64,000 nt of DNA. It comes from Flectobacillus sp. BAB-3569 (GTDB taxonomy: Bacteria > Bacteroidota > Bacteroidia > Cytophagales > Spirosomataceae). The stretch is taken from contig NZ_NJFZ01000032.1 of NCBI RefSeq assembly GCF_002270355.1, forward strand, positions 32,502-96,501, written 5' to 3'. Made by a program: the position numbers and the translations under genes. This document shows, in pieces, positions 63,416-64,000 of the stretch. Under the pieces are notes generated by a model. The model was not told the DNA's origin, did no database searches, and worked only from the letters and a program-made list of their open reading frames with translations. Positions within the stretch are counted from its first letter, which is position 1, and the number at the start of each line of letters is the position of its first letter.

Positions 63416-64000
63416 GTTGTGCGAAGTAGCACCATAGCATGTTTTGGATGGCAGTTCTCAATCGATAAATCGGTGTCAAAGCATTTTGGCACCGATTTCC
63501 TGTTCTATGAGCAAATTGATTGATGATTATCTTGATAATAGATGGCCAATTCCTGATGAGTTTCATCAAGAAGTCGTAAATGAGCGTGACAATGGCTAAT
63601 AATTTGAGGGTATTTTCGAAGAACCATAACCTAGGAGATTCAATAGCTAGCTCAGTTTGGGCGAATCTAAACGCCTGTTCGATATTCCATCGATGCATGT
63701 AGCTATGACATATTTCCCAAGCTTCCTTAGCTGATTCTACAGGCAAAGAGGTTAATAAATAGAGTGGTGACTGATAGTTTTTGGTATCTCTCACTATTAC
63801 TAACGACAAGTTAATGTCTTCAAAACTAGGGTGTTGTACTTGAGTCCAAGCAATAGAAATGCTCTTGAGAATCTTTCTCTGAGAATCGAGCACAATCTTT
63901 TTACTTCTAGCTTTAAAAGAGCGAGCTAGAAGATGGGTTTGCTTTTTACCTTTAGTTGAGTGTATAAGTAAATGATTCTTCTTCCATCGGACTAGGAAAT
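63402..64000 (-). CDS. IS4-family transposase, C-terminal part (runs off the window)
   Basis: The reading frame is open from the stop at 63402 to the right edge, so about 199 C-terminal residues are seen and the 5' end lies outside. The visible part contains LVIVRDTKNYQSPLYLLTSL and YMHRWNIEQAFRFAQTEL, the Y-(2)-R-(3)-E signature of IS4-type DDE transposases; E is the last acid of the catalytic triad. The GTG inside is not the natural start. Its context and the near-direct repeats at 63338-63415 place one end of the insertion sequence near 63400. Intactness cannot be judged. Confidence 0.85.
   Translation of the reverse strand, partial: FLVRWKKNHLLIHSTKGKKQTHLLARSFKARSKKIVLDSQRKILKSISIAWTQVQHPSFEDINLSLVIVRDTKNYQSPLYLLTSLPVESAKEAWEICHSYMHRWNIEQAFRFAQTELAIESPRLWFFENTLKLLAIVTLIYDFLMKLIRNWPSIIKIIINQFAHRTGNRCQNALTPIYRLRTAIQNMLWCYFAQQNSG
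63402..64000 (-). mobile_element. IS4-type insertion sequence, right edge outside window
   Basis: The transposase-bearing element begins at about 63400 and continues beyond the window. Terminal inverted repeats and target duplication cannot be defined, because the other end is missing. Confidence 0.55.

Overview
The window is an AT-rich stretch of a Bacteroidota chromosome, most likely a Cytophagales member close to Flectobacillus, Arcicella or Spirosoma. The evidence is the gene content (secreted glycosidases, a giant TANFOR-like surface protein, DUF2452 beside menB, AcnB next to a mitochondrial-type aconitase), promoters of the Bacteroidota type (TTG, about 20 bp, TAnnTTTG), and the absence of strong Shine-Dalgarno sites. 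The genus is an inference.

Layout. 1-3462: the 3' part of an FG-GAP/ASPIC-UnbV protein and a vanadium-haloperoxidase-like protein. 3463-7300: an alpha-L-fucosidase among intergenic repeats, including a roughly 160-bp MITE-like element with terminal inverted repeats and a palindromic repeat family. 5892-11473 (minus): a polysaccharide export and glycosylation operon (HAD phosphatase, Wzm, Wzt, two GT2 enzymes). 11607-14488: an orphan NarL-type regulator and a GH97 enzyme flanked by tandem repeats. 14954-25147 (plus): a surface-protein cluster made of a beta-barrel-like protein, a giant TANFOR-like protein and a fibronectin type III protein. Two of its reading frames are broken by single-base -1 shifts. 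25279-32625: small enzymes, a second GH29, a eukaryote-like sphingolipid delta-4 desaturase, a cysteine desulfurase and a NuiA-family nuclease inhibitor.

32672-36386 (minus) is the conserved thrS-infC-rpmI-rplT translation operon, with a 22-bp hairpin after thrS and a terminator plus promoter before rpmI. 36524-42855 holds a TPR lipoprotein, a 21-codon hydrophobic ORF with its own good promoter, an rRNA-methyltransferase-like gene, a secreted protein with a Tyr/Gly-rich insert, an EVE protein, menB and DUF2452. 43415-50188 (plus) has a Rieske lipoprotein, menE, an unknown protein, a large zinc-peptidase/propeller/barrel protein and a frameshifted LytS-type kinase. 50401-59830 (minus) has a SASA esterase, folD, a sirtuin, topA and acnB. 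A 1.1-kb gap leads to a second aconitase (plus), and an IS4-type transposase runs off the right edge.

Most genes are core metabolism or secreted glycan and surface functions. No prophage, CRISPR array, SusC/SusD pair, rRNA or tRNA gene was found. The least explained items are the TANFOR/barrel/FN3 cluster, the dispersed repeat families, the predicted delta-4 sphingolipid desaturation, the small hydrophobic ORF, and a recurrent -1 frame break in three genes that may reflect assembly errors.
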